From IMG/VR virus record IMGVR_UViG_3300019766_000005, positions 1 through 36,632 of that record: DNA of 36,632 nucleotides, one strand, 5' to 3'. Source of the stretch: a virus. The notes beneath the pieces are model-generated. The model was not told the origin of the DNA. It worked only from the letters and a program-made list of their open reading frames with translations, and searched no databases. A program made the position numbers and the translations under genes. This document shows, piece after piece, positions 4,852 through 12,125 of the stretch (the stretch's first letter is position 1; each line of letters opens with the position of its first letter).

Positions 4852-5994
4852 ATGAAATCAGAACAAGCTATTAACTTTAAAATGCTCGAAGCTTTATTTG
4901 ATGAAATGGAGCTAGATCAAAAGGTGGATGAAATAAACAACATAAGGGAGTTTTTGCATAGTCACAGCCCATTCAAGAATGAGCCTGTTGATTTTGTTAA
5001 ATGGGTTAAAAATGACAATGTTGTTTCTAATGATTACAACCCAAACAAGGTTGCACCAACGGAAATGAAGCTTTTGGAGCTTTCAATTGTTAATGATGGT
5101 TACACACAGCCTATTGTCTCATGGTCGAACAAGGACAAAAATGCAATCGAAGTAATTGATGGCTTTCACCGTAATCGCGTTGGCCGAGAGTCAAAGGCTG
5201 TTAATCAGCGTGTAATGGGGTTTCTCCCTGTAGTGGATATACGCAAAGAGCAAAGCGGTAAAAATGACCGTATGGCATCAACAATCAGACACAACCGTGC
5301 GCGCGGTAAACATCAGATTGATGCTATGTCTGAAATTGTAATTGAGCTGAAAAACCGTAATTGGAGAAACTCAAGGATTGCCCGTGAATTAGGTATGGAT
5401 GAAGAAGAGGTTTTACGATTATGTCAGATATCAGGCCTTGAGCATCTTTTCTCTGATAATGACTTTTCAAGATCATGGGAGGCGGCTGATTCTGCTGACT
5501 CATGGGAACCGATAACGGATAACGTAAGTGAAGAGGTGGTTGACTCTTTCCGAATCCCAAATGAAGGTAAAGGTGGGCGAATTTTCCACACCTATCATGG
5601 GTGGGAATGCCATAAAGCTGGGTTTTACGCTTCTGGCGTTAGTGGAAAAACAGAGAAGGAGTGTAAGGAGGAGTACTGCAAGTTTCTTTCTGATTGCGAT
5701 AAGTTTGCATCGACACTAGAAAAAGTCATCACAGAATGGAAAACATCTTGCGAGCACTACCTTACAAACTTTGCAATGAACCGAATAGCTTGGCTTGGAC
5801 AGGCGGCGGCTTGTTATTCTGAGGGTTTGCCGTCTAAATATTGCAGTGGGTTTAATTTGCTCACAAAAGAGCAGCAGGAAGCAGCAAATAACGTAGCTCT
5901 AATTTATTTAAATAAGTGGCTGACCTCTAATGGCCGTGAAGAAGTTGGAATGGATGAAGCTTTGAGTGCTGGCAGACAAGTGGAGATTTACTAA
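4852..5994 (+). CDS. ParB/Srx-domain protein, IbrB-like, with extra C-terminal domain
   Basis: Residues about 45-155 form a ParB/sulfiredoxin-type domain: GYTQPI (83-88), the box IDGFHRNRVG (102-111) and STIRHNRARGKH (143-154). A helix-turn-helix follows at about 167-190 (WRNSRIARELGMDEEEVLRL). The order and the next gene match the IbrB/IbrA pairs of Enterobacteria and their phages. Residues 235-380 are an addition with a segment around NRIAWLGQAAACYSEGLP, which resembles small standalone phage proteins, so this looks like a fusion. ParB-type domains bind DNA and some hydrolyse CTP or nick DNA; activity here is not shown. Its stop overlaps the next start (TAATG). Confidence 0.8.
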   Translation: MKSEQAINFKMLEALFDEMELDQKVDEINNIREFLHSHSPFKNEPVDFVKWVKNDNVVSNDYNPNKVAPTEMKLLELSIVNDGYTQPIVSWSNKDKNAIEVIDGFHRNRVGRESKAVNQRVMGFLPVVDIRKEQSGKNDRMASTIRHNRARGKHQIDAMSEIVIELKNRNWRNSRIARELGMDEEEVLRLCQISGLEHLFSDNDFSRSWEAADSADSWEPITDNVSEEVVDSFRIPNEGKGGRIFHTYHGWECHKAGFYASGVSGKTEKECKEEYCKFLSDCDKFASTLEKVITEWKTSCEHYLTNFAMNRIAWLGQAAACYSEGLPSKYCSGFNLLTKEQQEAANNVALIYLNKWLTSNGREEVGMDEALSAGRQVEIY

Positions 5995-7211
5995 TGAGTA
6001 AAAAGATTTACACAGATACAAGTGTTCTTGCGGCAGCTCAGGCAAGAATAAGCGAATCATTTGATAATTTTGAACGCCTTTATATTTCATTTTCAGGTGG
6101 TAAGGATTCGACAGTGATGACCCACCTTGTATTGAAGGAGGCTATAAAGAGGGGGCGAAAGGTTGGGCTTTTGATTATAGACTTAGAAGCTCAATATACG
6201 GCAACTATTGATCACATTCGTGAAATGGTCGAATTATATAAGGATCACATTGATCTTCACTGGTTTTGCGGCGAGCTACTTTTGCGAAATGCTGTGAGTG
6301 ATTATGAGCCAAAATGGGTGTGCTGGGATGAAGAGAAGAAAGACATTTGGGTGAGAGAGAAGCCAGAAGAGGCAGCGGACTTAACTCAATATCCATTCTA
6401 CGTGCCTAAGATGGAATTTGAAGAGCTTATGGTTATCTTTGGTAAATGGTACTCAAAAGGCCAGCCTTGTGGTGCGTTTATTGGTATCAGGTCTGATGAA
6501 AGCCTGCATCGTTACAGAGCTATTGTTTCCGATAAAACTGGAATGATGATGAATGGACGGAAATGGACAACCAAAGTGGCTAAAGGATTGTTTAATCTTT
6601 ATCCTATTTACGATTGGCGCACTGAAGATATTTGGCTTCTTCATGCTAAAAACCAAGATCTTTGTTACAACAAAATCTACGATATGATGACCAAGGCAGG
6701 GGTTAAGTTTTCAAACCAGCGACTATGCCAGCCTTTTGGTGATGATCAAAAAAAGGGTTTATGGCTTTATCATATACTTGAAGCGGACACTTGGTATAAA
6801 TTAATAAACCGTGTAAGTGGTGTGAACTCCGGTGCCTTGTACTGCCAAGATACAGGAAATATCACTGGTAGCCAGAGTATATCAAAGCCAGATAGCCATA
6901 CATGGGAGTCTTATACAAACTTCTTATTAAAATCTCTTCCTAAAAAAATGCAGGACAATTACAGGGAGCGTTTTGTTAAGTTTATATCTGGGTGGAAAAA
7001 GAGAGGCTATAACTCAATTCCTGATTTTGCCCCTCATGACCTTGAGGTTAAACAATGGGCGCCTTCTTGGCGTAGAATGTGTCGATGTATTTTGCGTAAT
7101 GACTACTACTGCAAAGGCCTTGGACAAACACAGCCCAAATCAGAGGCATACGGGAAATACAAAGCACTAAAAGAGGTGGAGAAAATAAATGAATCAATTA
7201 GCAGTATTTAA
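5994..7211 (+). CDS. PAPS-reductase-like PP-loop protein, IbrA-like (DUF3440 type)
   Basis: The PP-loop motif SGGKDS at 34-39 marks the ATP-pyrophosphatase/PAPS-reductase superfamily, which includes CysH and the phosphorothioation protein DndC. GIRSDESLHRYR (164-175), the QRLCQPFGDD segment near 245 and a Cys-rich C-terminus (MCRCILRNDYYC, about 366-377) match the larger IbrA/DUF3440 group. CysH enzymes reduce sulfate esters; DndC and tRNA-thiolation relatives adenylate or sulfurate nucleic acids. With a ParB-like partner and no sulfate-assimilation genes, nucleic-acid modification or a regulatory role is more likely than assimilation. It is co-translated with the ParB-like gene, and the next start lies 20 bases inside it. 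Confidence 0.85.
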   Translation: MSKKIYTDTSVLAAAQARISESFDNFERLYISFSGGKDSTVMTHLVLKEAIKRGRKVGLLIIDLEAQYTATIDHIREMVELYKDHIDLHWFCGELLLRNAVSDYEPKWVCWDEEKKDIWVREKPEEAADLTQYPFYVPKMEFEELMVIFGKWYSKGQPCGAFIGIRSDESLHRYRAIVSDKTGMMMNGRKWTTKVAKGLFNLYPIYDWRTEDIWLLHAKNQDLCYNKIYDMMTKAGVKFSNQRLCQPFGDDQKKGLWLYHILEADTWYKLINRVSGVNSGALYCQDTGNITGSQSISKPDSHTWESYTNFLLKSLPKKMQDNYRERFVKFISGWKKRGYNSIPDFAPHDLEVKQWAPSWRRMCRCILRNDYYCKGLGQTQPKSEAYGKYKALKEVEKINESISSI

Positions 7212-7512
7212 TGATTCAGCCTATAAGATGCCGTTAAAGGACGGCACCTTATTTGAGCTGCAAGACAATGATTTAATTATGTTTAAGCAGGTATACACGG
7301 CCATAAACGTTGATTTTGAGCTTAGAAAGATGATTGCTTGGCTTGTGTCAAATCCAAGCAAGCGCAAGACTAGGCGCGGTGTTATGAAGTTTATAAACGG
7401 GTGGTTAAGTCGAGCTAAACCTGAGCCTATTAATCAACAACAAAGCCAACGACAGTACATACAAAACACGACATTAGAGCAAAGGCTTAATGATGACAGT
7501 TGGGCTTGTTAA
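7189..7512 (+). CDS. Small protein with phage replication-type C-terminal motif (107 aa)
   Basis: The segment WLVSNPSKRKTRRGVMKFIN followed by GWLSRA (about 47-72) is the motif found near the end of many phage replisome-organiser and DnaT-like proteins (W..NP.KRKT.RG...F...WL.R). The usual larger N-terminal winged-helix region is missing; the whole protein has only 107 residues. The start overlaps the end of the PP-loop gene. It is the only recognisable replication-related gene in the phage. It may help load host replication proteins or bind DNA; this is inference. Confidence 0.65.
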   Translation: MNQLAVFNDSAYKMPLKDGTLFELQDNDLIMFKQVYTAINVDFELRKMIAWLVSNPSKRKTRRGVMKFINGWLSRAKPEPINQQQSQRQYIQNTTLEQRLNDDSWAC

Positions 7513-7573
7513 TCCGCCAATTGCAAAAGAGCCGGCAATATCACGACTACAGGAAATGAGGGCGCAGTTATGA
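7490..7573 (+). CDS. Possible tiny protein (27 aa)
   Basis: The frame MMTVGLVNPPIAKEPAISRL... starts inside the preceding gene, has AAAGG five bases before its ATG, and its stop overlaps the next start (ATGA). The tight packing supports translation, but the length makes it uncertain. Confidence 0.4.
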   Translation: MMTVGLVNPPIAKEPAISRLQEMRAQL

Positions 7574-7776
7574 CAAAAGCTGAATTTTTAAATTCAAGTT
7601 ATGGAGGAAAAGATAAGGTTAAATACAAAGGCTTGATTTATGATATTTATCAGGTTGATTTTGAAGAGCGGCTATTCGCGATAAATCAGTACAACGATGA
7701 AGATAATTTGTCGTGGGTTAGATGTGAAAACGTTGAGTTTATACCTTGGAATAACCATAAGGCTTTGCTAAACTAA
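7570..7776 (+). CDS. Small hypothetical protein (68 aa)
   Basis: The protein begins MTKAEFLNSSYGGKDKVKYK and has the look of a small beta-barrel (KYKGLIYDIYQVDFEERLF...LSWVRCENVEFIPW). Similar short proteins with a K.KYKG.IY..., VDF..., ...WVRCENVEF pattern occur beside replication genes in other phages. The role is unknown. It is likely co-translated with the tiny frame upstream. Confidence 0.65.
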   Translation: MTKAEFLNSSYGGKDKVKYKGLIYDIYQVDFEERLFAINQYNDEDNLSWVRCENVEFIPWNNHKALLN

Positions 7777-7784
7777 CCAAATCG

Positions 7785-7866
7785 GTAGTCGTGCACTGGT
7801 AAATATAATGAGAGCATTTTGTGGGCTTACCTTTGGGCCGCACGAACGCAAATGTAAGCCTCTCAC
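7785..7866 (+). ncRNA. C4-like antisense RNA region upstream of the antirepressor gene
   Basis: A long hairpin is evident. TGAGAG (7809-7814) pairs with CTCTCA (7860-7865) and GGCTTAC (7824-7830) pairs with GTAAGCC (7854-7860), sharing the C at 7860. TTTG (7832-7835) then pairs with CAAA (7849-7852). The 13-base loop contains GCACGA (7840-7845), the exact complement of TCGTGC at 7789-7794, so a loop-tail interaction is possible. P1, P7 and P22 keep a small C4/sar-type RNA just before the antirepressor gene to block its translation. Position and structure suggest a similar RNA here; sequence family membership is not proven. Confidence 0.5.
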
Positions 7867-7885
7867 CATCACAAAGGCATATCAA

Positions 7886-8563
7886 ATGAATCTAATTCAA
7901 TCTCAAATAAAAGTAATGACAAGTCACGAGATCGCCGACCTCACAGGTAAGCGCCATCCAGATGTTAAGCGTGACATAGTAAACATGCTTAATGACTTGC
8001 AAGAAGATGTGAGCAGATTTGCTCATACCTATCTAGACACACAAAATAGAAAGCAAACACAATACCACTTAGACAAACTGCATACAGAATGCTTGTTAAC
8101 CGGATATAGCGCAAAAGCTCGCATGATGGTTATAAAGCGCTGGCAAGAGCTAGAAGCTAAAGAAATTGAAACGCCAGAGCAATTAATGGCCCGCGCCTTA
8201 ATATCTGCTCAATCTGTCATTGAGGATAAAAACCGCCAGCTAGAAGAAGCCAAACCCGCTATTGAGCTGCATGAATCAATCGTAAATGACGATAGCACCC
8301 TATGTATGCGTGATGCTGGTAAAAAATTACAGGTTAAGCCTAACAAGTTTGTGGAATGGCTACGGGTATCCAAGTATTTAACCTATGACAATATCGCCTA
8401 TCAGTCACACATCAACGCTGGATACCTAGTTTTAAGTACTACAGAGCAGAACGGCAAACCTCGCACTAATACCCGTGTAACTGGGAAAGGCTTTGCGCAC
8501 TTTGGCAAGAAAATAGCGGAATTGCGTTTTGTTAATCCTACTCACGAAATCTTTTATAAATAA
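7886..8563 (+). CDS. Rha-family regulator / antirepressor with KilA-C-like domain (226 aa)
   Basis: Residues 1-95 match the phage Rha domain: VMTSHEIADLTGKRHPDVKR and, near 60-90, a TQYHLDK...LLTGYSAKARMMVIKRWQELE segment. The second half (about 130-225) resembles the KilA-C/antirepressor domain (TLCMRDAGKKLQVKPNKFVE..., GYLVLSTTE...TRVTGKG). Such proteins act as antirepressors or phage-specific regulators. The start at ATG 7886 follows AAAGGC and coincides with the family's N-terminus. An upstream in-frame start would place translated sequence inside the structured leader. The leader probably controls its expression. Confidence 0.85.
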   Translation: MNLIQSQIKVMTSHEIADLTGKRHPDVKRDIVNMLNDLQEDVSRFAHTYLDTQNRKQTQYHLDKLHTECLLTGYSAKARMMVIKRWQELEAKEIETPEQLMARALISAQSVIEDKNRQLEEAKPAIELHESIVNDDSTLCMRDAGKKLQVKPNKFVEWLRVSKYLTYDNIAYQSHINAGYLVLSTTEQNGKPRTNTRVTGKGFAHFGKKIAELRFVNPTHEIFYK

Positions 8564-8564
8564 T

Positions 8565-8622
8565 TTGTAAGTTTTTGCCAATAAATAACCCTGATTTTGG
8601 TAGTTTTGGCCAATGCTATACA
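8565..8622 (+). promoter_or_regulatory. Paired 17-bp operator and extended -10 promoter
   Basis: A distal TTGTAAGTTTTTGCCAA (8565-8581) lies 32 bp before a proximal TTGGTAGTTTTGGCCAA (8597-8613). TGC and TATACA follow directly, an extended -10 at 8617-8622. The next start codon is 40 bases downstream. Confidence 0.8.
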
Positions 8623-8662
8623 GGGTTAAAACTGGATAATGGCTTAAAACAAAGGGGGATTT

Positions 8663-8890
8663 ATGCAGGTAAGAGGCGAGCAAGTAGCAAACAGTAAATT
8701 AACCGCTGATCAGGTTAAAGCAATACGAGAAAAGCGCGTAGAAGCTATCAAACAGCGTGAAGAGCTAGATCAGTACATTAACATGCGAAAGATAGCAGAA
8801 GCACACGGAGTGGCTAAAAGAACAATTAGCGACTTATTAAACGGTATCACATGGAATCATATCGAAGGGGTGAAAGATGAAACCAACTAA
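8663..8890 (+). CDS. Small helix-turn-helix protein (75 aa)
   Basis: This DNA-binding protein has the segment YINMRKIAEAHGVAKRTISD at about 38-57. It is followed by LLNGITWNHI, the same ending seen in HTH modules attached to phage HNH endonucleases. The first part (LTADQVKAIREKRVEAIKQR) is a helical hairpin. Here the module stands alone. It directly follows one of the paired-operator promoters, making it one candidate for the protein that binds those operators. AAGGGGG precedes the ATG. Confidence 0.7.
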   Translation: MQVRGEQVANSKLTADQVKAIREKRVEAIKQREELDQYINMRKIAEAHGVAKRTISDLLNGITWNHIEGVKDETN

Positions 8891-9359
8891 AGAGCAGTTA
8901 GCAGATCCTAAATGGTGGGATGAGAACTCAAAAGGGTATGATTATGTTTTTTACCTTGAAAGAAATGACGAGTACCTATTTGCTGATGATAATGGAGAAG
9001 GCAGCAACTTTAGATTAATAGCGGGCGGGGCAGGATGGCAACTACTAGCCAAACGCCCAGAGCCAGAGTGGGTGCCGGAGGTTGGTGATTGCGAGGTAAG
9101 ACTTGGCAAGTCATGGGTGAAATGCAAGGTAGACTATATTTGCGATCAGTACATTGTTGTGCTTATGTATGGTTCAAATACGTATGAAGCATTAGTACGG
9201 GGCTACTATGAATTCCGCCCAATCAAAACCCAGCGCGAGGAGTTTATAGAAGAGGCAAAATCCAGAATTAAAAACATGGATGCAGACGATATTATATTGT
9301 CTGGCAAGCTATACGACGCAGGTTGCCGCTTCGATTTAACTGAAAAGGATGGTGAGTGA
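8877..9359 (+). CDS. Hypothetical protein (160 aa)
   Basis: The product begins MKPTKEQLADPKWWDENSKG and is mixed alpha/beta. A central region (EWVPEVGDCEVRLGKSWVKC..., about 60-85) has the look of a small SH3- or OB-like barrel of the kind found in short phage accessory proteins. The C-terminal 45 residues are helical and charged. It overlaps the HTH gene by 14 bases. No enzyme motif is visible. Confidence 0.65.
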   Translation: MKPTKEQLADPKWWDENSKGYDYVFYLERNDEYLFADDNGEGSNFRLIAGGAGWQLLAKRPEPEWVPEVGDCEVRLGKSWVKCKVDYICDQYIVVLMYGSNTYEALVRGYYEFRPIKTQREEFIEEAKSRIKNMDADDIILSGKLYDAGCRFDLTEKDGE

Positions 9360-9505
9360 TGAAATTAAATAATGGCTATATATTTATATGCGCATGGCTG
9401 CCTCATGTAGCTTTCTTAAATATGCATACGTTTACTTTTGCAATGGTTGTTAGTGTTGCGATTATTGGCGATTTTATTCGTAAGGACATAGGCCGGACAT
9501 TATGA
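9359..9505 (+). CDS. Small membrane protein (48 aa)
   Basis: The product, from MKLNNGYIFICAWLPHVAFL to DFIRKDIGRTL, has one or two hydrophobic segments (about 6-20 and 24-39) and a basic end. It overlaps both neighbours by short stop/start junctions, as expected for a translated gene in this densely packed run. The function is unknown. Confidence 0.6.
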   Translation: MKLNNGYIFICAWLPHVAFLNMHTFTFAMVVSVAIIGDFIRKDIGRTL

Positions 9506-9696
9506 AACTAGACGGTGATAAGTTGCTGGCGGATTTGGATAAAAAATCAAAGTACATTAAAGATATGCTAAATAGTCCGTCAGGCCAGTGTTTTGATATT
9601 GATTATATAGGCTCTATGAAAGATAAAATTGCAGAGCTTGATAATATCGCCAACAAGATAAGAAGCGGAAACTACACAATAAAGGAGAATAAATAA
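9502..9696 (+). CDS. Small helical protein (64 aa)
   Basis: This charged, mostly helical 64-residue product begins MKLDGDKLLADLDKKSKYIK and ends YTIKENK. It has an internal Cys and heptad-like spacing. Overlaps with the preceding membrane-protein gene and the next gene support expression as one unit. The family was not recognised. Confidence 0.6.
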   Translation: MKLDGDKLLADLDKKSKYIKDMLNSPSGQCFDIDYIGSMKDKIAELDNIANKIRSGNYTIKENK

Positions 9697-10136
9697 TGTA
9701 TTTCGGAATGGAACCAAGCCTAAACCTAAGCGCAAAAATGGTTTTATGCGAGGCTGAGCTAAAACGAATTCGCCAAGGTAAGCTAAAAGGCTCAAGCTTT
9801 GAGACTAGCAAGGGCTTTAAATGTATTCACAGCCATCACGGCAATAAGATTAACCGCGGCACATATCGCACAATAGAAGCTTGCAATGCACGATGGGATA
9901 ACTGCGAAATAGAGCGCGAAATAGAAAACCTTAAGTTGCGCTTAAGAGCTAGAGGATATCAGGTAAGCAATACAGGCAAGCAAACAAAGTACGTTGTTAA
10001 GATGCCCGATGGTTATAAGTCATTTGCAAATGAAGAGGTTGCGCGCTTGCAGTATGAGACTTTAATTAAGGAAGAAGTTGAAGAGTTAGAAGCAAAGCTA
10101 ATACCTATCGACAAAGCCGATATAATTTGTAAGTAA
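9696..10136 (+). CDS. Hypothetical basic protein (146 aa)
   Basis: The protein has a segment, GFKCIHSHHGNKINRGTYRT (about 44-63), that resembles the AP2/HNH-associated DNA-binding fold. It is followed by a basic helix and a second beta-like stretch (KYVVKMPDGYKSFANEEVAR) of similar outline, so an internal repeat of a small DNA-binding module is possible. Start TAATG overlaps the preceding stop, with AAAGGAG before it. The function is unproven. Confidence 0.55.
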   Translation: MYFGMEPSLNLSAKMVLCEAELKRIRQGKLKGSSFETSKGFKCIHSHHGNKINRGTYRTIEACNARWDNCEIEREIENLKLRLRARGYQVSNTGKQTKYVVKMPDGYKSFANEEVARLQYETLIKEEVEELEAKLIPIDKADIICK

Positions 10137-10153
10137 TCTATCTAATATTTAGC

Positions 10154-10182
10154 GCCAATGCGCATATGCATTACGCTATAAT
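10154..10182 (+). promoter_or_regulatory. Class-2 operator copy 3 and promoter for recombination genes
   Basis: GCCAATGCGCATATGCA (10154-10170) is followed after six bases by a perfect TATAAT (10177-10182), the same operator-to-minus-10 spacing as at 1651. The recombination gene begins 28 bases downstream with AGGGGT as ribosome site. Binding of the Arc-like protein would repress it. Confidence 0.7.
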
Positions 10183-10209
10183 TAGCTTACACAAACACAG
10201 GGGTGAATT

Positions 10210-10983
10210 ATGACAGACAATAGCAATATGAGTATTTGGAAGTCATTTCCAAAGACTGATGAAACTTACACAAAGGTGGCAAGTGAAGGTGGCAGAAAGC
10301 TAACGAGCGTAACGCCTGTATATATGGTAAAGCTTGCAACTGAGGCGCTAGGGCCAATTGGTCAAGGTTGGGGCTATAGTATAATTGAGGAGCGCTTTGA
10401 TAATACTAAACCGATTTTGCTAATCGAAGGCGATAAATCAAAAGGCGTTGCGCCTGTATATATGATGGATAATGGTCAGATAGTATGGGAAAAAACCCAT
10501 ACCGTAGTAATGGAAATGTGGCACGGCACGAAAGAAAACACATTTATCCAGTACGGCCACACAAAATACAGCTACATGACAAATACTGGCAAATTTTACG
10601 TTGATCATGAGTATGGCAAGAAATCAGTGACAGATGCTATGACCAAATGCCTAAGCTTAATCGGTGTGTGTTCTGATATTTACATGGGTGAGTTTGATGA
10701 CGCCAACTATCGCAGCGTTGCCAAGCTAGAAAATGACCTCAAAAAAGCAGACACAAACGACAAAGTCTATCATCAAAAAGTAGAAGAGCTTAGAACTTAT
10801 GTAAAAGAAATGGCAGTGCAGATCTCGATGTGCCCAACTATTGAAGCGATGCAGAAGGTAATTAATGTCGCTTATGGCAAGGTGCATCGCGAATGCCCGT
10901 TATTAAGTTTAAATCCAGAAGAAGAAAGACAGGCGTTAGATAACGCATACATGGAAAACGAAGCAAAAATCAAAGGAGCATAA
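10210..10983 (+). CDS. Rad52-like single-strand annealing protein (257 aa)
   Basis: The N-terminal 160 residues resemble Rad52/Sak/ERF-type phage annealases: VYMVKLATEALGPIGQGWGY (about 38-57), a beta-hairpin region and KSVTDAMTKCLSLIGVCSDI followed by YMGEFDD (about 138-165). These proteins form rings and anneal complementary strands during phage recombination. It is grouped with an SSB and a NinG-like nuclease, the usual partners. The C-terminal part is helical and variable. The protein is cytoplasmic. Which subfamily is closest needs a profile search. Confidence 0.75.
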   Translation: MTDNSNMSIWKSFPKTDETYTKVASEGGRKLTSVTPVYMVKLATEALGPIGQGWGYSIIEERFDNTKPILLIEGDKSKGVAPVYMMDNGQIVWEKTHTVVMEMWHGTKENTFIQYGHTKYSYMTNTGKFYVDHEYGKKSVTDAMTKCLSLIGVCSDIYMGEFDDANYRSVAKLENDLKKADTNDKVYHQKVEELRTYVKEMAVQISMCPTIEAMQKVINVAYGKVHRECPLLSLNPEEERQALDNAYMENEAKIKGA

Positions 10984-10985
10984 AA

Positions 10986-12041
10986 ATGAGTGAGCAAAAC
11001 GAACTAATCGTAATTGAAGAAGTTAAAGCTGTTGAAGTTTTTACCAATCAAGGCATTAAGCCATTAATTGAAATGGTAAGAGAAAAGGCATTATCAGAAG
11101 TGCCAGACATGACCACTAAAAAAGGCCGTGACCGCGTTCGATCGCTAGCGGCTAAAGTTGCAAAAACAAAGACAGCGCTTGATGGCTTAGGTAAAGATCT
11201 AACTGAGGATTGGAAAAAGCAAGCAAAGGTTGTGGATAATTCTCGCAAGCTTATGCGAGAAGAGCTTGATTCCATTCGTGACGAAGTTCGAGCGCCTCTT
11301 ACTGAGTATGAGAACCGTGAAAAAAACCGAGTGGCGGCTCTTGATGCGTTTTATGACAATATTGTTAGTTTATCTAAAACGGTAAACGTTGAGCTCGATC
11401 AGCCTTATACGGTCCAAGAGCTTGAAGCTAACCTAGCAAAACTTGAGTCCGTTGTTGTGGACGATTCACTTGAAGAGCGTGAGCTTGATTGTATTAAGGC
11501 AAAGGCTCGCGGTATCGAAAAACTAAACTCCACAATCGAAGAAATCAAAGAGCGTGAGCAGCGAGAGCGAGAGCTTGAAGAATTACGCATCAAGCAGGCA
11601 GAGCAAGAGCGCATTGAGCGTGAACGCCAGATTGCAGAAGAGGCAGCGGAAAAGGCGCGTGAGGAAGCTGCAAAGCTTATCGTTAAGCAGCAGCAAGAAG
11701 CTGAGGCCCGTGAAGCTCAGGCAAAGCGTGATCTTGAGCAAGCAGAAGAGCGCGCAAAGCAAGCTGCTATTCAGGCTGAGCAACAAGCTAAGCAAGCGCA
11801 AGAGCGTGCAGAACGTGAAAAGCAGGCCGCTATTGAAGCGGAAAAAGCCCGCCAAGAAGCAGAGCAAAAACGTTTAGTTCAAGAAGCTGAGGCCCGTGAA
11901 GCTAACATTAAGCATAAAAAGAAGATTAACAACGAAGCCATGCAGAGCTTTATCGATGGAGGCTTATCAGAAGAAGCCGCTAAAGCAGTGGTGACACTGA
12001 TTGCCAAGGGATTAATTAAGCACACTAAAATTTCATACTAA
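10986..12041 (+). CDS. Long coiled-coil protein of the recombination operon (351 aa)
   Basis: After a soluble start (to about residue 60), residues 60-330 are almost entirely charged helix. A strikingly repetitive Glu/Arg/Gln/Ala-rich coiled coil fills about 180-300. Comparable proteins (DUF1351-like or unnamed) sit next to annealase and SSB genes in many phages; their role is not settled. A structural or scaffolding role in recombination is inference. The last 35 residues (QSFIDGGLSEEAAKAVVTLI...) form a small conserved-looking domain. It starts two bases after the annealase stop. Confidence 0.7.
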   Translation: MSEQNELIVIEEVKAVEVFTNQGIKPLIEMVREKALSEVPDMTTKKGRDRVRSLAAKVAKTKTALDGLGKDLTEDWKKQAKVVDNSRKLMREELDSIRDEVRAPLTEYENREKNRVAALDAFYDNIVSLSKTVNVELDQPYTVQELEANLAKLESVVVDDSLEERELDCIKAKARGIEKLNSTIEEIKEREQRERELEELRIKQAEQERIERERQIAEEAAEKAREEAAKLIVKQQQEAEAREAQAKRDLEQAEERAKQAAIQAEQQAKQAQERAEREKQAAIEAEKARQEAEQKRLVQEAEAREANIKHKKKINNEAMQSFIDGGLSEEAAKAVVTLIAKGLIKHTKISY

Positions 12042-12125
12042 ATGAACGACAAAGAAGTAAAAGAGCTGCTAGCACAACTAGCAGCGGACACTAAAAACGA
12101 ACTAACCAAAATGGGGTTAATATAA
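12042..12125 (+). CDS. Possible tiny protein (27 aa)
   Basis: The frame MNDKEVKELLAQLAADTKNE... exactly fills the gap between the coiled-coil and SSB genes. Its ATG begins one base after one stop and its own stop overlaps the SSB start (TAATG). It may serve only to couple translation. There is no clear ribosome site. Confidence 0.45.
   Translation: MNDKEVKELLAQLAADTKNELTKMGLI

Noticed and set aside
5994-7211. Sulfate-assimilation enzyme CysH
   Set aside because: It is much longer than CysH, is paired with a ParB-like gene and has DUF3440-like motifs; no other assimilation gene is nearby.
11554-11877. 107-aa frame inside the coiled-coil gene
   Set aside because: It is a shadow of the repetitive Glu/Gln/Arg codons of the real gene and has a low-complexity Ser/Lys product.
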